A program made the position numbers and the translations under genes. A model generated the notes under the pieces. It saw nothing but the letters and a program-made list of their open reading frames with translations, was not told the DNA's origin and searched no databases. Source: Bacteroidales bacterium UBA6377 (GTDB lineage Bacteria; Bacteroidota; Bacteroidia; Bacteroidales; UBA932). From it: DNA of 64,000 nucleotides. Position 1 is the stretch's first letter, and each line of letters begins with the position of its first letter. Where the stretch lies: assembly GCA_002438805.1 (NCBI GenBank), contig DJQV01000024.1:1-64000 (forward strand), written 5' to 3'. Shown here piece after piece: positions 57,042 to 64,000 of the stretch.

Positions 57042-57431
57042 AGCGCAAATTTCACCTGACGGTGACATCTGCTTCAGCGCCCCATAGGCAGGATGCCCAG
57101 GCTCGCTGAGACAAGTGCCGCCTATTTCATGGTCGCCAGACAATGAGAGGAGGCTGAAGCCAAGAGCTTCCTCAAGTTTGGCGATGGTCTCCAATGTCAT
57201 GTTTTCTCCTCCCTTGAGCAGTAGTGAGACATACTGCTGTGAGCATCCTATCTTGTCAGCAAGGCTCTTCTGTGTCATGCCAAGTGCACGCATTCTGGAT
57301 CTCGTTCTGATGGCTATAAGGCTCGAATACTTCAACCAACCCCAGTTGTCCTTACGCCATAGGGCTTCGGATTTCCAGTTGCCGTCCGAACCCCCAGGGT
57401 TGGACCGCAAAAATTCAATCGTTTTACTCAT
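56931..57431 (-). CDS. XRE-type HTH protein, antitoxin-like
   Basis: The protein has 166 residues from ATG 57431. The N-terminus (RSNPGGSDGNWKSEALWRKDNWGWLKYSSLIAIRTRSRMRALG) and the HTH (MTQKSLADKIGCSQQYVSLLLKGGENMTLETIAKLEEALG) match antitoxin-like repressors of Bacteroidota. It starts 2 bases after the stop of the upstream toxin-like gene. The last ~55 residues run antisense to the end of the SLC13 gene and look non-homologous, so the frame may be extended past its ancestral stop. Likely represses its own promoter through the palindrome at 57998-58011. Confidence 0.78.
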   Translation of the reverse strand: MSKTIEFLRSNPGGSDGNWKSEALWRKDNWGWLKYSSLIAIRTRSRMRALGMTQKSLADKIGCSQQYVSLLLKGGENMTLETIAKLEEALGFSLLSLSGDHEIGGTCLSEPGHPAYGALKQMSPSGEICASEGERGVAEPVEDSAAPEEDQQPAQGHHYDAVLESV

Positions 57432-57433
57432 AG

Positions 57434-57973
57434 TCAAGAAATATCTTTTATGCCTTCGACATCAAATGCACCGTTATAAATAAGATAGTTTCTCACCATC
57501 TCTAGTTTCATCAGTTCTTTCAACGTATGTTTCCGCTCTGCCATCGTCTTCGTAAGTTTTATTGAGCCCCCTGTGATCAAATAAGCTCCAGGTTCGAGTT
57601 TCAATGCATACAAGCGCAGCCATGACGTGTGTCCATGTCCAAAACGGCCCTTGGCCTTCTCTTTTCCAAGATGCATTTCTGATGAACGACAATTATCCAA
57701 TGGGCGAAACATCTTATCCAGGTCAGCCTCCGGAGAAATGTCCAGAATGAGACATTGTAAAGAATGCGCATCTTGTATAGTATCATAAATGGCTGTATCC
57801 AAATCAGTAATGTGGAACCAGGACTCCATATCTGCCATATTATCCCTGAAGAAATTTTCCAGATAATCAATATCATACCAATCACGGAAGGTCAGAGTGA
57901 GAATATTCTCACTCTGACCTTCATACCTGACTGCCCAAAGCCGCCCGTCACCTGTCACATCATCAAATTTCAC
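57434..57973 (-). CDS. Toxin-like partner of the HTH protein
   Basis: The protein has 179 residues from a GTG at 57973, chosen because the -7 box ends 4 bases earlier; the longer frame enters the GH3 gene. The family is one I recall beside XRE antitoxin-like genes. It has an acidic centre (DMESWFHITDLDTAIYDTIQDAHSL) and a conserved end (SWLRLYALKLEPGAYLITGGSIKLTKTM, later EKLSY-like helix). No catalytic residues can be named. The order toxin-first, with a palindromic operator, fits HigBA-like modules. Composition is AT-rich. Toxicity is inference. Confidence 0.65.
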   Translation of the reverse strand: MKFDDVTGDGRLWAVRYEGQSENILTLTFRDWYDIDYLENFFRDNMADMESWFHITDLDTAIYDTIQDAHSLQCLILDISPEADLDKMFRPLDNCRSSEMHLGKEKAKGRFGHGHTSWLRLYALKLEPGAYLITGGSIKLTKTMAERKHTLKELMKLEMVRNYLIYNGAFDVEGIKDIS

Positions 57974-57977
57974 ATGG

Positions 57978-58011
57978 CAAATATAATGACAAGTTTTAAC
58001 TTGTACAAGTT
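57978..58011 (-). promoter_or_regulatory. Promoter and palindromic operator of the toxin-antitoxin-like pair
   Basis: -7 box TATATTTG on the minus strand (57978-57985). Upstream is the perfect 14-base palindrome AACTTGTACAAGTT (57998-58011) and an extra half-site ACAAGTT (57989-57995), covering the expected -33 zone. This is the usual layout for autorepression by the HTH protein. Confidence 0.75.
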
Positions 58012-58022
58012 GTATATTTAAA

Positions 58023-60236
58023 TCACCTGACGGTGAATCCGGATTCGAGAAGATCGCGGGTGTTGCCGCCGACCCAAAGTTTGTAGTCGCCGCTTTCCTG
58101 GGCGAACTGACCGTCCGCACGGGAGAACTCAAGGTCCGAAGCCTTGATGGTGAAATCCAGTGTCCGTGACTCACCGGCCTTGAGAAAGACCTTGCGGAAT
58201 CCTTTGAGTTCCATCACCGGACGTGTCGTACTGCCCACAAGATCCCTGACATAAAGCTGGGCGACCTCGCTTCCGTCACGACTCCCGCTGTTGGTCAGCT
58301 TGACGCGCACTTTCACATCCTCACCGACATTCACCGAAGGTGTAAGAACTTCAAGTCCGGAATAAGTGAACTCCGTATAGGACAGCCCGTCACCGAACCC
58401 GTAAAGCGGTCCGTTAGGAGTGAACATGTATTTGGAGATGTATTTCTCTCCGGCATTGTGTTCAGTCTTGGCGCGTCCTGTGCTCTTGTGATTATAGCGC
58501 ATCGGCAACTGACCGACTTCGTAAGGGAACGAGAGGGTAAGTTTCCCGGAAGGATTGTAATCTCCGGAAAGCACATCCGCAAGTGCAGGGCCGGCCATGG
58601 TTCCCGGGTGCCAGGTGACAAGCAGGGCATCTGCACGGGCGGCCTGATCGGCTATGGTCATCCCTCGCCCAGTAACAAGAAGTACAACCAAAGGTTTGCC
58701 TGTAGCAGCGACGGCATCGAACAGCTCACGCTGCGGCTCAGGGAGATCCAGCGAAGTGAGACTTGCCGCTTCTCCGCTGCATTTGTTCGGCAGCCCCAAG
58801 GCCATCAGCACGACATCCGCTCCACGCGCCAGCGATACGGCCCTTGCAACCCCGCCAGGTATTGATTCCAGAGCCTTGCTGCCCTCACAACTCTCTATCC
58901 TGGCTTTCGGGAAACGTTTTTTCAAGCCTGTCAGGAAGGTCACAGTACTGTCCCCCTCACCGAAGCCGGACCAGGCACCGAGCATCTCATCACCATTGTC
59001 CGCAAATGGACCGATGAGCGCAAGGCGTTCCGTTCCGGAGAGAGGCAGTATTCCTCCCTCATTTTTCAGGAGCACCATGGACTTGCGTGCCACGTCACGC
59101 GCCACTTCCTTGTTTTCAGGAAGATACATCTCCACCTTCCAGCGTCCGTTGCCGTATCTGTACGGATCCTCGAACAATCCGAGCCTGTATTTCTGCACAA
59201 GCACCTCCCGGCACATCCGATCCACCAGCTTCTCGCTCACTATGCCCTCACGGACAAGTTCGGCACCATGCTCGCGATAGCCGCTCAGCACCATCCCCAT
59301 ATTCAGATGGGCGTTCATCGCCATCGCGGCAGCCTGCTTGTCGTCAGCCGCCACGCCATGGTTGACCAGTTCAAAGATGGAACTGTAGTCCGACACCACG
59401 AAGCCGTCGAAGCCAAGTTCCCCGCGGAGCAGATCCTCAAGAAGACGCTTGTTGCCGGAAGCCGGGATTCCGTCATAGTCATTGAAAGAAGACATGACGC
59501 TGCCCGCACCGGCGTCAATGGCAGCCTTATACGGCGGGAGATAGAGGTTGCGGAACATCATCTCAGACATGTCCACTGTATTATATTCCCTGCCCGCCTC
59601 GGCCGCACCATAAGCGGCGAAATGCTTGACACAGGCCAGAATCGTCGAAGGATCGGAAAGGTCATTCCCTTGATAACCGGCCACCATGCTCTCGGCCACG
59701 CGGCTTCCCAGATACGGATCTTCGCCAGCGCCTTCAGACACTCTTCCCCAGCGGGAATCCGCAGCGATGTCGCACATCGGAGAGAACGTCCACGGATAGC
59801 CGTAGGCGGCGGACTCTGCGGCGGCCACCTGGGCATAATCACGTATCGCATCCATATCCCAAGAAGAAGCCATACCGATATTCTCCGGGAAAATGATCCT
59901 GCATCCGTGTATGACATCGTAGCCGAAAAGAATCGGAATACCGAGCCGGCTGCTGTCCACGGCGAGTCTTTGGAACCTCATGATTTCTTCCGGATCCCTG
60001 ATGCTCAATATGGACCCCACGCTTCCCGCTTTTATCAGGCCCTCTATGTCCGAGGACTCTCCGCCGGGACCTGTCACCATCCCGCCATGGACAGCCATCT
60101 GGCACATCTGACCAATCTTCTCTTCGAGAGTCATTCTAGACATGAGAGAGTCTACATACTTCTGCTCTTCGTTCCGCCTGTCGCACCCAAGCAGGGCGAG
60201 GAGCAAAAGAGAGAACAATAAAATCCGCTTTTTCAT
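58023..60236 (-). CDS. bglX: Glycoside hydrolase family 3 beta-glucosidase-like lipoprotein
   Basis: The protein has 737 residues. Signal peptide with lipobox ALLGC, so probably an outer-membrane or periplasmic lipoprotein. The GH3 N-terminal barrel has PILFGYDVIHGCR, VKHFAAYGAAEAGREYNTVDMS and the nucleophile Asp in FDGFVVSDYSS. The C-terminal alpha/beta sandwich and a fibronectin-III-like end (GSRDGSEVAQLYVRD) follow. The layout equals BglX of E. coli, which releases terminal beta-glucosyl units; xyloside use is possible. A weak -7-like TATCTTGC lies just upstream. Confidence 0.92.
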   Translation of the reverse strand: MKKRILLFSLLLLALLGCDRRNEEQKYVDSLMSRMTLEEKIGQMCQMAVHGGMVTGPGGESSDIEGLIKAGSVGSILSIRDPEEIMRFQRLAVDSSRLGIPILFGYDVIHGCRIIFPENIGMASSWDMDAIRDYAQVAAAESAAYGYPWTFSPMCDIAADSRWGRVSEGAGEDPYLGSRVAESMVAGYQGNDLSDPSTILACVKHFAAYGAAEAGREYNTVDMSEMMFRNLYLPPYKAAIDAGAGSVMSSFNDYDGIPASGNKRLLEDLLRGELGFDGFVVSDYSSIFELVNHGVAADDKQAAAMAMNAHLNMGMVLSGYREHGAELVREGIVSEKLVDRMCREVLVQKYRLGLFEDPYRYGNGRWKVEMYLPENKEVARDVARKSMVLLKNEGGILPLSGTERLALIGPFADNGDEMLGAWSGFGEGDSTVTFLTGLKKRFPKARIESCEGSKALESIPGGVARAVSLARGADVVLMALGLPNKCSGEAASLTSLDLPEPQRELFDAVAATGKPLVVLLVTGRGMTIADQAARADALLVTWHPGTMAGPALADVLSGDYNPSGKLTLSFPYEVGQLPMRYNHKSTGRAKTEHNAGEKYISKYMFTPNGPLYGFGDGLSYTEFTYSGLEVLTPSVNVGEDVKVRVKLTNSGSRDGSEVAQLYVRDLVGSTTRPVMELKGFRKVFLKAGESRTLDFTIKASDLEFSRADGQFAQESGDYKLWVGGNTRDLLESGFTVR

Positions 60237-60285
60237 TTATATGTGGTGTTTTCATGCAAGATAAGGAAAATTCCCCGGGAGATGT

Positions 60286-60293
60286 TATTTTTG
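60286..60293 (+). promoter_or_regulatory. -7 promoter box of the lipoprotein/RND efflux genes
   Basis: TATTTTTG fits TAnnTTTG, 24 bases before the ATG at 60318. Confidence 0.62.
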
Positions 60294-60317
60294 CACAAAT
60301 TTTTACAATTCAACGAG

Positions 60318-60848
60318 ATGAAAAAAGCACTGCTGGCCGCAGCCGTGATGCTCGCGGCACTCTGCTCCTGCACGAAGGAGGGGGCAAAAAGATTTGAAGG
60401 ATACTACTCCTACAAGCTCAGTGGCACGATCGAGCTGAAAGCCACGGAAGAAGAGGGCGATGCCGACCAGGACGGCACCGTCACGATAGCGCCGGACCAG
60501 CTCACGCTCACAGTAAAAAATGAGGCCGGGCAGATGAACATCCTCACCAAAAACAAGGACAACGGGGAGATGCTCATCACGATGAACGCCATCGGAGGCG
60601 ACGTGACGACCATGCAGGCGACTGCCGGCTCCGACAAATTGGACATCGCCCCGACAAGCCGCAGACTTCCCGTTGAAATAACCGCAGGAAGCAGCATCTG
60701 CAACGTCATGCTGAGCGGCACGGGAGAGAAACTGGAAGATGTCGTCATCATAAACTTCACCGCCGAATCCGGCGAATACAGCTATCTCGGACGCAAGTAT
60801 GAGGTAGTCGCGAGCAAGATAGAGTGTGTAGCCAGATCCAACGACTGA
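60318..60848 (+). CDS. Hypothetical lipoprotein ahead of an RND efflux system
   Basis: The protein has 176 residues. Lipobox ALCSC near residue 17. The mature part is beta-rich and acidic, with phrases GYYSYKLSGTIELK and SYLGRKYEVVASKIECVA, of a general Bacteroidales lipoprotein type I cannot name. Its stop overlaps the start of the membrane-fusion gene by one base (TGATG), so it is the first gene of the efflux operon, where an outer-membrane factor might be expected instead. Confidence 0.7.
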   Translation: MKKALLAAAVMLAALCSCTKEGAKRFEGYYSYKLSGTIELKATEEEGDADQDGTVTIAPDQLTLTVKNEAGQMNILTKNKDNGEMLITMNAIGGDVTTMQATAGSDKLDIAPTSRRLPVEITAGSSICNVMLSGTGEKLEDVVIINFTAESGEYSYLGRKYEVVASKIECVARSND

Positions 60849-61876
60849 TGAAAAAGCAACTTATTCTTCTCGCAGCAGCCGGAAGCCTCTTCTTCGGCTG
60901 CAAAGACAGGGCAGCGGACACGGACAGGACAAGCACCCCTGTCCGGGTGAAAGTCATGAAAGTAAGCGCAGACAGCACCGTCTCCTCGAAAGCCTATGTC
61001 GGGACAGTGCAGGCCGGCAGGACCGTACTCCTCTCGGCAAGGCACTCCGGCACGCTGGCGGAGCTCGATGTGAAGAAAGGAGACAGGGTCAAGGCTGGCC
61101 AGATTCTGGCCAGAATAGAATCCCGGACTGTCAAGAGCGGCTATGAGATGGCGCACGCCACACTCGCCCAGGCCGAAGACGGATACCGGAGAGCCGCCCA
61201 GGTACACAGCAGCGGAAGCATCGCTGATGTCAAGATGGTGGAAGTGGAAACAAAGCTCAAGGAGGCCAGGGCGGCAGCCGCATCAGCAGATAAAGCCATG
61301 GAAGACTGCACAATAAAAGCACCGTTTGACGGGTATGCCGATGAGGTCTTCCCCGAAGAGGGCATAGAGCTCGACATCCTCAGTCCTCTGGTGCGCATTG
61401 TTGATCTTTCATCTTGCGAGGTTCACTTTTCCGTCCCGGAAGGCGAGGTGGGCAGTCTTAAAGTCGGGCAGAGAATCAGTCTGGATGTAAGCGCCACAGG
61501 CGCAGAAGGCCTGAAAGGCAGGATCACCTCAAAGGGGGTCAGCGCCTCGCCGCTGTCCCACTGCTACGACTGCATAGCAGTCCTTGACAACGGTTCCCAT
61601 GGACTCATGCCCGGCATGGTCTGCAAGCTCAAACTCATAGAAGGCCTCTCACCCAGGATCATCATTCCGGCATCCGCCCTGCTCACAGACAGCGGGTGCA
61701 GATACCTCTGGCTTGCAAAGGACGGCAAGGCCATCAGGCAGGAGGTAAAGACAGGAGGGTTCGCCGGCAAGGGCGTGGTCATTACTGAAGGGCTGAAAGA
61801 AGGCGACCTGGTGATCGTGGAGGGTTATCAGAAAGTCTCTACCGGCATGGAAGTCAAGACAGAAGGGAGCCTGTGA
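60848..61876 (+). CDS. RND efflux periplasmic adaptor (membrane-fusion protein)
   Basis: The protein has 342 residues with lipobox LFFGC, so lipid-anchored. The HlyD/AcrA pattern is complete. A lipoyl half-motif reads YVGTVQAGRTVLLSARHSGTLAELDVKKGDRVKAGQILARI. A short helical hairpin follows (~95-150), then the return lipoyl strand CTIKAPFDGYADEVFPEEG, a beta-barrel domain and the membrane-proximal VIVEGYQKVSTGMEVK. It links the inner-membrane RND pump to an outer-membrane channel. It overlaps genes on both sides by one base. Confidence 0.92.
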   Translation: MKKQLILLAAAGSLFFGCKDRAADTDRTSTPVRVKVMKVSADSTVSSKAYVGTVQAGRTVLLSARHSGTLAELDVKKGDRVKAGQILARIESRTVKSGYEMAHATLAQAEDGYRRAAQVHSSGSIADVKMVEVETKLKEARAAAASADKAMEDCTIKAPFDGYADEVFPEEGIELDILSPLVRIVDLSSCEVHFSVPEGEVGSLKVGQRISLDVSATGAEGLKGRITSKGVSASPLSHCYDCIAVLDNGSHGLMPGMVCKLKLIEGLSPRIIIPASALLTDSGCRYLWLAKDGKAIRQEVKTGGFAGKGVVITEGLKEGDLVIVEGYQKVSTGMEVKTEGSL

Positions 61877-64000
61877 TGGAAAGCAGACGCAAATCCTTGA
61901 TAGACGGGGTTATACGATATAAGCACATCGTATATCTTATCCTTGTGATGCTGATCGCTGCAGGAATCTGGGGCATCGGCAAGATGAACAAAGACGAATT
62001 CCCGACCTTCGAACTCACACAGGGCCTCGTGGCGGCAGTCTACCCCGGAGCATCCTCGCAGGAAGTCGAGCAGCAGGTGGCCAAACCCCTCGAACAGACC
62101 CTGTTCTCCATGAAGGAGGTCAACCGCAAGAACCTCCGTATAGTCTCCAAGGACGGAATATGCTACATATATGTGGATCTGACCTCCCCGATCAGCAAAA
62201 AAGACGAAGTCTGGTCCAAGATCCGCCTCAAGCTCGACGAGATCAAGTTGACCCTTCCCCCTGGGGTGCTGGCCATAATGGTGATGGACGATTTCTCCGC
62301 CATCTCCTCCAGCCTCATAGCTCTCGAATCTGAGGACAAGGGCTATGTGGAGATGAAAGAGTACGCTGACCGGCTCGCCGATGAGCTCAGGGAGATTCCG
62401 GAACTTGCGGCCGTCAAGATATACGGGGCCCAGGACGAGGAGATTGCGGTGACGCTCGATCTGGAAAGACTCTCCGCCTACGGGATCAGCCCATCTTCAC
62501 TCACCCTCGGCTACCAGACATCCTCTCTCCAGGTGCCGAGCGGCAGTTTCAAGACGGGCTACACCGAATCACCGATCCATGTGAGTTCCCTTGCAAGCGA
62601 TGAACAGCAGGTATCCGACCGCATAGTCTACAGCGACCCCGACGGCAACATCATACGCCTGTCCGACATCGCCACAGTGGAGCGCAGGCTCAAGGAAGCC
62701 ACCTCGCTTGTGGAACAGGACGGCGGCACGGCCCTTATACTGTCAGTCGAGATGCGTCCCGACAATGACATTGTCGCTTTCGGAAAGAAACTCGACAAGG
62801 CCATAGGCGAATACGCCCGGACACTGCCTGACAGCGTCAGGCTCTCACGCATCACGGACCAGCCCAAGGTCGTGGGGACTTCGGTGTTCTCATTCCTGCG
62901 CGACCTGGTCATATCGATGCTCGTGGTCATCCTCGTGATGCTGATGCTCTTCCCGATGCGCTCGGCGCTCATTGCAAGTTCAGGTGTTCCGGTCTGCACG
63001 GCTGTGGCCCTGGCCATCATGTACCTCACCGGGATTGACCTCAACACAGTGACACTTGCCGCACTGATAGTGGTGCTGGGGATGATAGTGGACGACGCCA
63101 TCATCACCATGGACGGCTACATGGACCATCTCGGCAGGGGCAAGACCCGCATCGATGCCGCCCGGGACAGTTTCCATGAACTCATCACCCCGATGTTCAT
63201 GGCGACATCCTCGATAAGCCTGATGTTCTTCCCCATGCTGGGAATCATCTCCGGCTACCTCGGGGACTTCGTCCAACTGTTTCCATGGGTGATCGCCATA
63301 GCCCTGATGACTTCCCTGGCATACGCCACCTTCGTTGTACCGTCCCTCGAAACACGCTTCATCGGTGAGGCCAGGCCAAGCGGGGACAACATCATCACCC
63401 GGGCACAGAACAAGTTCTTCGGATGGATGCAGAACGCCTACGAGAAGGCACAGGATTTCTGTTTCCGTTTCCCGAAACTCACCATCCTCACGGGAATCGG
63501 GGCCATTGCCCTGGGACTGCTCATGTTCAGCCGTCTCAACGTCCAGATGATGCCTATGGCGGACAGGGACTTCTTCGCCGTGGAGGTCAACCTCGGAAGC
63601 GGGGCAAGGCTCTCCGAGACCCGGGAGGTGACGGATTCCCTCCAGATGATGATGCTCCGGGACGGGAGGATAAAGTCCGTGACGGCGTTCATAGGCAGCA
63701 GCGCCCCACGCTTCAACGCCACTTATGCCCCGTCGCTGCCGTCGGAAAGTTTCGCGCAGCTCATCGTCAAGACCAGTTCCACCACTGCCACCAAGGAGCT
63801 GCTGCCGCTCTTCGAAGAAAAATACGAACATTACTTCCCGCAGGCCCTCATCCGCATCAAGCAGATGGACTACCAGGGCTCCCTGCCTGTGGAGATCATG
63901 ATCAAGGGCGATGAACCGGACTCGCTCAAGAAGGTGTCCGACAAGATTCTCGGATACATGCGCACCCTCGATGACGAGCTCAAGTGGGTGCACAGCACGG
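61876..64000 (+). CDS. RND efflux transporter, partial at window end
   Basis: Open to the last base; 708 codons are seen of an expected ~1000-1050. It begins MESRRKSLIDGVIRYKH with the first membrane helix LILVMLIAAGIWGI. The porter domain reads VYPGASSQEVEQQV, as in AcrB/MdtB-type pumps. The proton-relay helix is GMIVDDAIITMDGYMDHL, with both aspartates of the D-D pair present. The second porter half starts after the large break near DRDFFAVEVNLGSGA. It probably exports small hydrophobic compounds with the adaptor encoded upstream. Confidence 0.93.
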   Translation, partial: MESRRKSLIDGVIRYKHIVYLILVMLIAAGIWGIGKMNKDEFPTFELTQGLVAAVYPGASSQEVEQQVAKPLEQTLFSMKEVNRKNLRIVSKDGICYIYVDLTSPISKKDEVWSKIRLKLDEIKLTLPPGVLAIMVMDDFSAISSSLIALESEDKGYVEMKEYADRLADELREIPELAAVKIYGAQDEEIAVTLDLERLSAYGISPSSLTLGYQTSSLQVPSGSFKTGYTESPIHVSSLASDEQQVSDRIVYSDPDGNIIRLSDIATVERRLKEATSLVEQDGGTALILSVEMRPDNDIVAFGKKLDKAIGEYARTLPDSVRLSRITDQPKVVGTSVFSFLRDLVISMLVVILVMLMLFPMRSALIASSGVPVCTAVALAIMYLTGIDLNTVTLAALIVVLGMIVDDAIITMDGYMDHLGRGKTRIDAARDSFHELITPMFMATSSISLMFFPMLGIISGYLGDFVQLFPWVIAIALMTSLAYATFVVPSLETRFIGEARPSGDNIITRAQNKFFGWMQNAYEKAQDFCFRFPKLTILTGIGAIALGLLMFSRLNVQMMPMADRDFFAVEVNLGSGARLSETREVTDSLQMMMLRDGRIKSVTAFIGSSAPRFNATYAPSLPSESFAQLIVKTSSTTATKELLPLFEEKYEHYFPQALIRIKQMDYQGSLPVEIMIKGDEPDSLKKVSDKILGYMRTLDDELKWVHST

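Noticed and set aside
59268..60221. Plus-strand frame of 317 codons opposite the GH3 gene
   Set aside because: Antisense shadow of bglX; no domain or promoter.
62980..63993. Minus-strand frame of 337 codons at the window end
   Set aside because: It lies opposite the RND transporter, whose motifs continue to the last base on the plus strand.
1..64000. Insertion sequences, integrases or prophage genes
   Set aside because: No transposase, recombinase or phage structural gene was recognised anywhere in the window; the AT-rich islet and relics are the only hints of mobility.

Overview
The window looks like chromosomal DNA of a Bacteroidota bacterium, most likely order Bacteroidales and possibly an uncultured gut lineage. 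Most genes start without a Shine-Dalgarno site. Many are preceded by the Bacteroidota promoter signature, a -33 TTTG followed after 19-20 bases by TAnnTTTG. Lipoproteins, FadL-like and OprP-like outer-membrane proteins, DUF3078, a CYTH/SLC13 pair and AAA/DUF4143 ATPases all fit. Base composition is fairly GC-rich by eye, with one AT-rich patch near 1.8-3.1 kb.

Layout. 0-4.6 kb: tRNA-Gln, tadA, an alpha/beta hydrolase, an AT-rich gene pair (HARE-HTH/nuclease-like protein plus a small partner) and glpK. 4.6-8.5 kb: a five-gene minus-strand operon of exported proteins, four of them lipoproteins. 8.5-14.5 kb: two AAA ATPases, a GNAT acetyltransferase and a PAS/TPR regulatory pair. 14.5-19 kb: infB-nusA-rimP behind a leader terminator. 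19-25.6 kb: lipid A genes lpxD-lpxC-lpxA with wbqC-like and FadL-like genes. 25.6-41.7 kb: mostly housekeeping (proS, tilS, ftsB/divIC-like, a nucleotidyltransferase, a CPBP protease, folP, tmk, hisS, sppA, initiator tRNA, pnp, rpsO) plus a third AAA ATPase. 41.8-45.1 kb: a GT4 glycosyltransferase and an EF-hand membrane protein.

45.2-52.4 kb is the most unusual locus. A palindrome and a strong promoter precede a broken TonB-dependent receptor gene. This is followed by a tightly coupled run of two gingipain-type (C25) cysteine peptidases, a papain-type (C1) peptidase and a short HmuY-like lipoprotein, closed by a terminator. The HmuY haem-binding fold appears split. Its N-terminal half is the lipoprotein, while the last ~50 residues of the C1 peptidase read like the C-terminal strands of HmuY. 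I infer a haemoprotein-degrading, haem-capturing system that has lost its own receptor.

52.4-64 kb: an OprP-like porin, a lamin-tail lipoprotein, two CYTH-like proteins, an SLC13 transporter, a toxin-antitoxin-like pair with a palindromic operator, a GH3 glucosidase, a small lipoprotein, and an RND efflux pair that runs off the window end.

A second recurrent theme is that each of the three AAA/DUF4143-type ATPase genes has its own, different, perfect inverted repeat at its promoter. All functional calls are from reading motifs; no database search was run.
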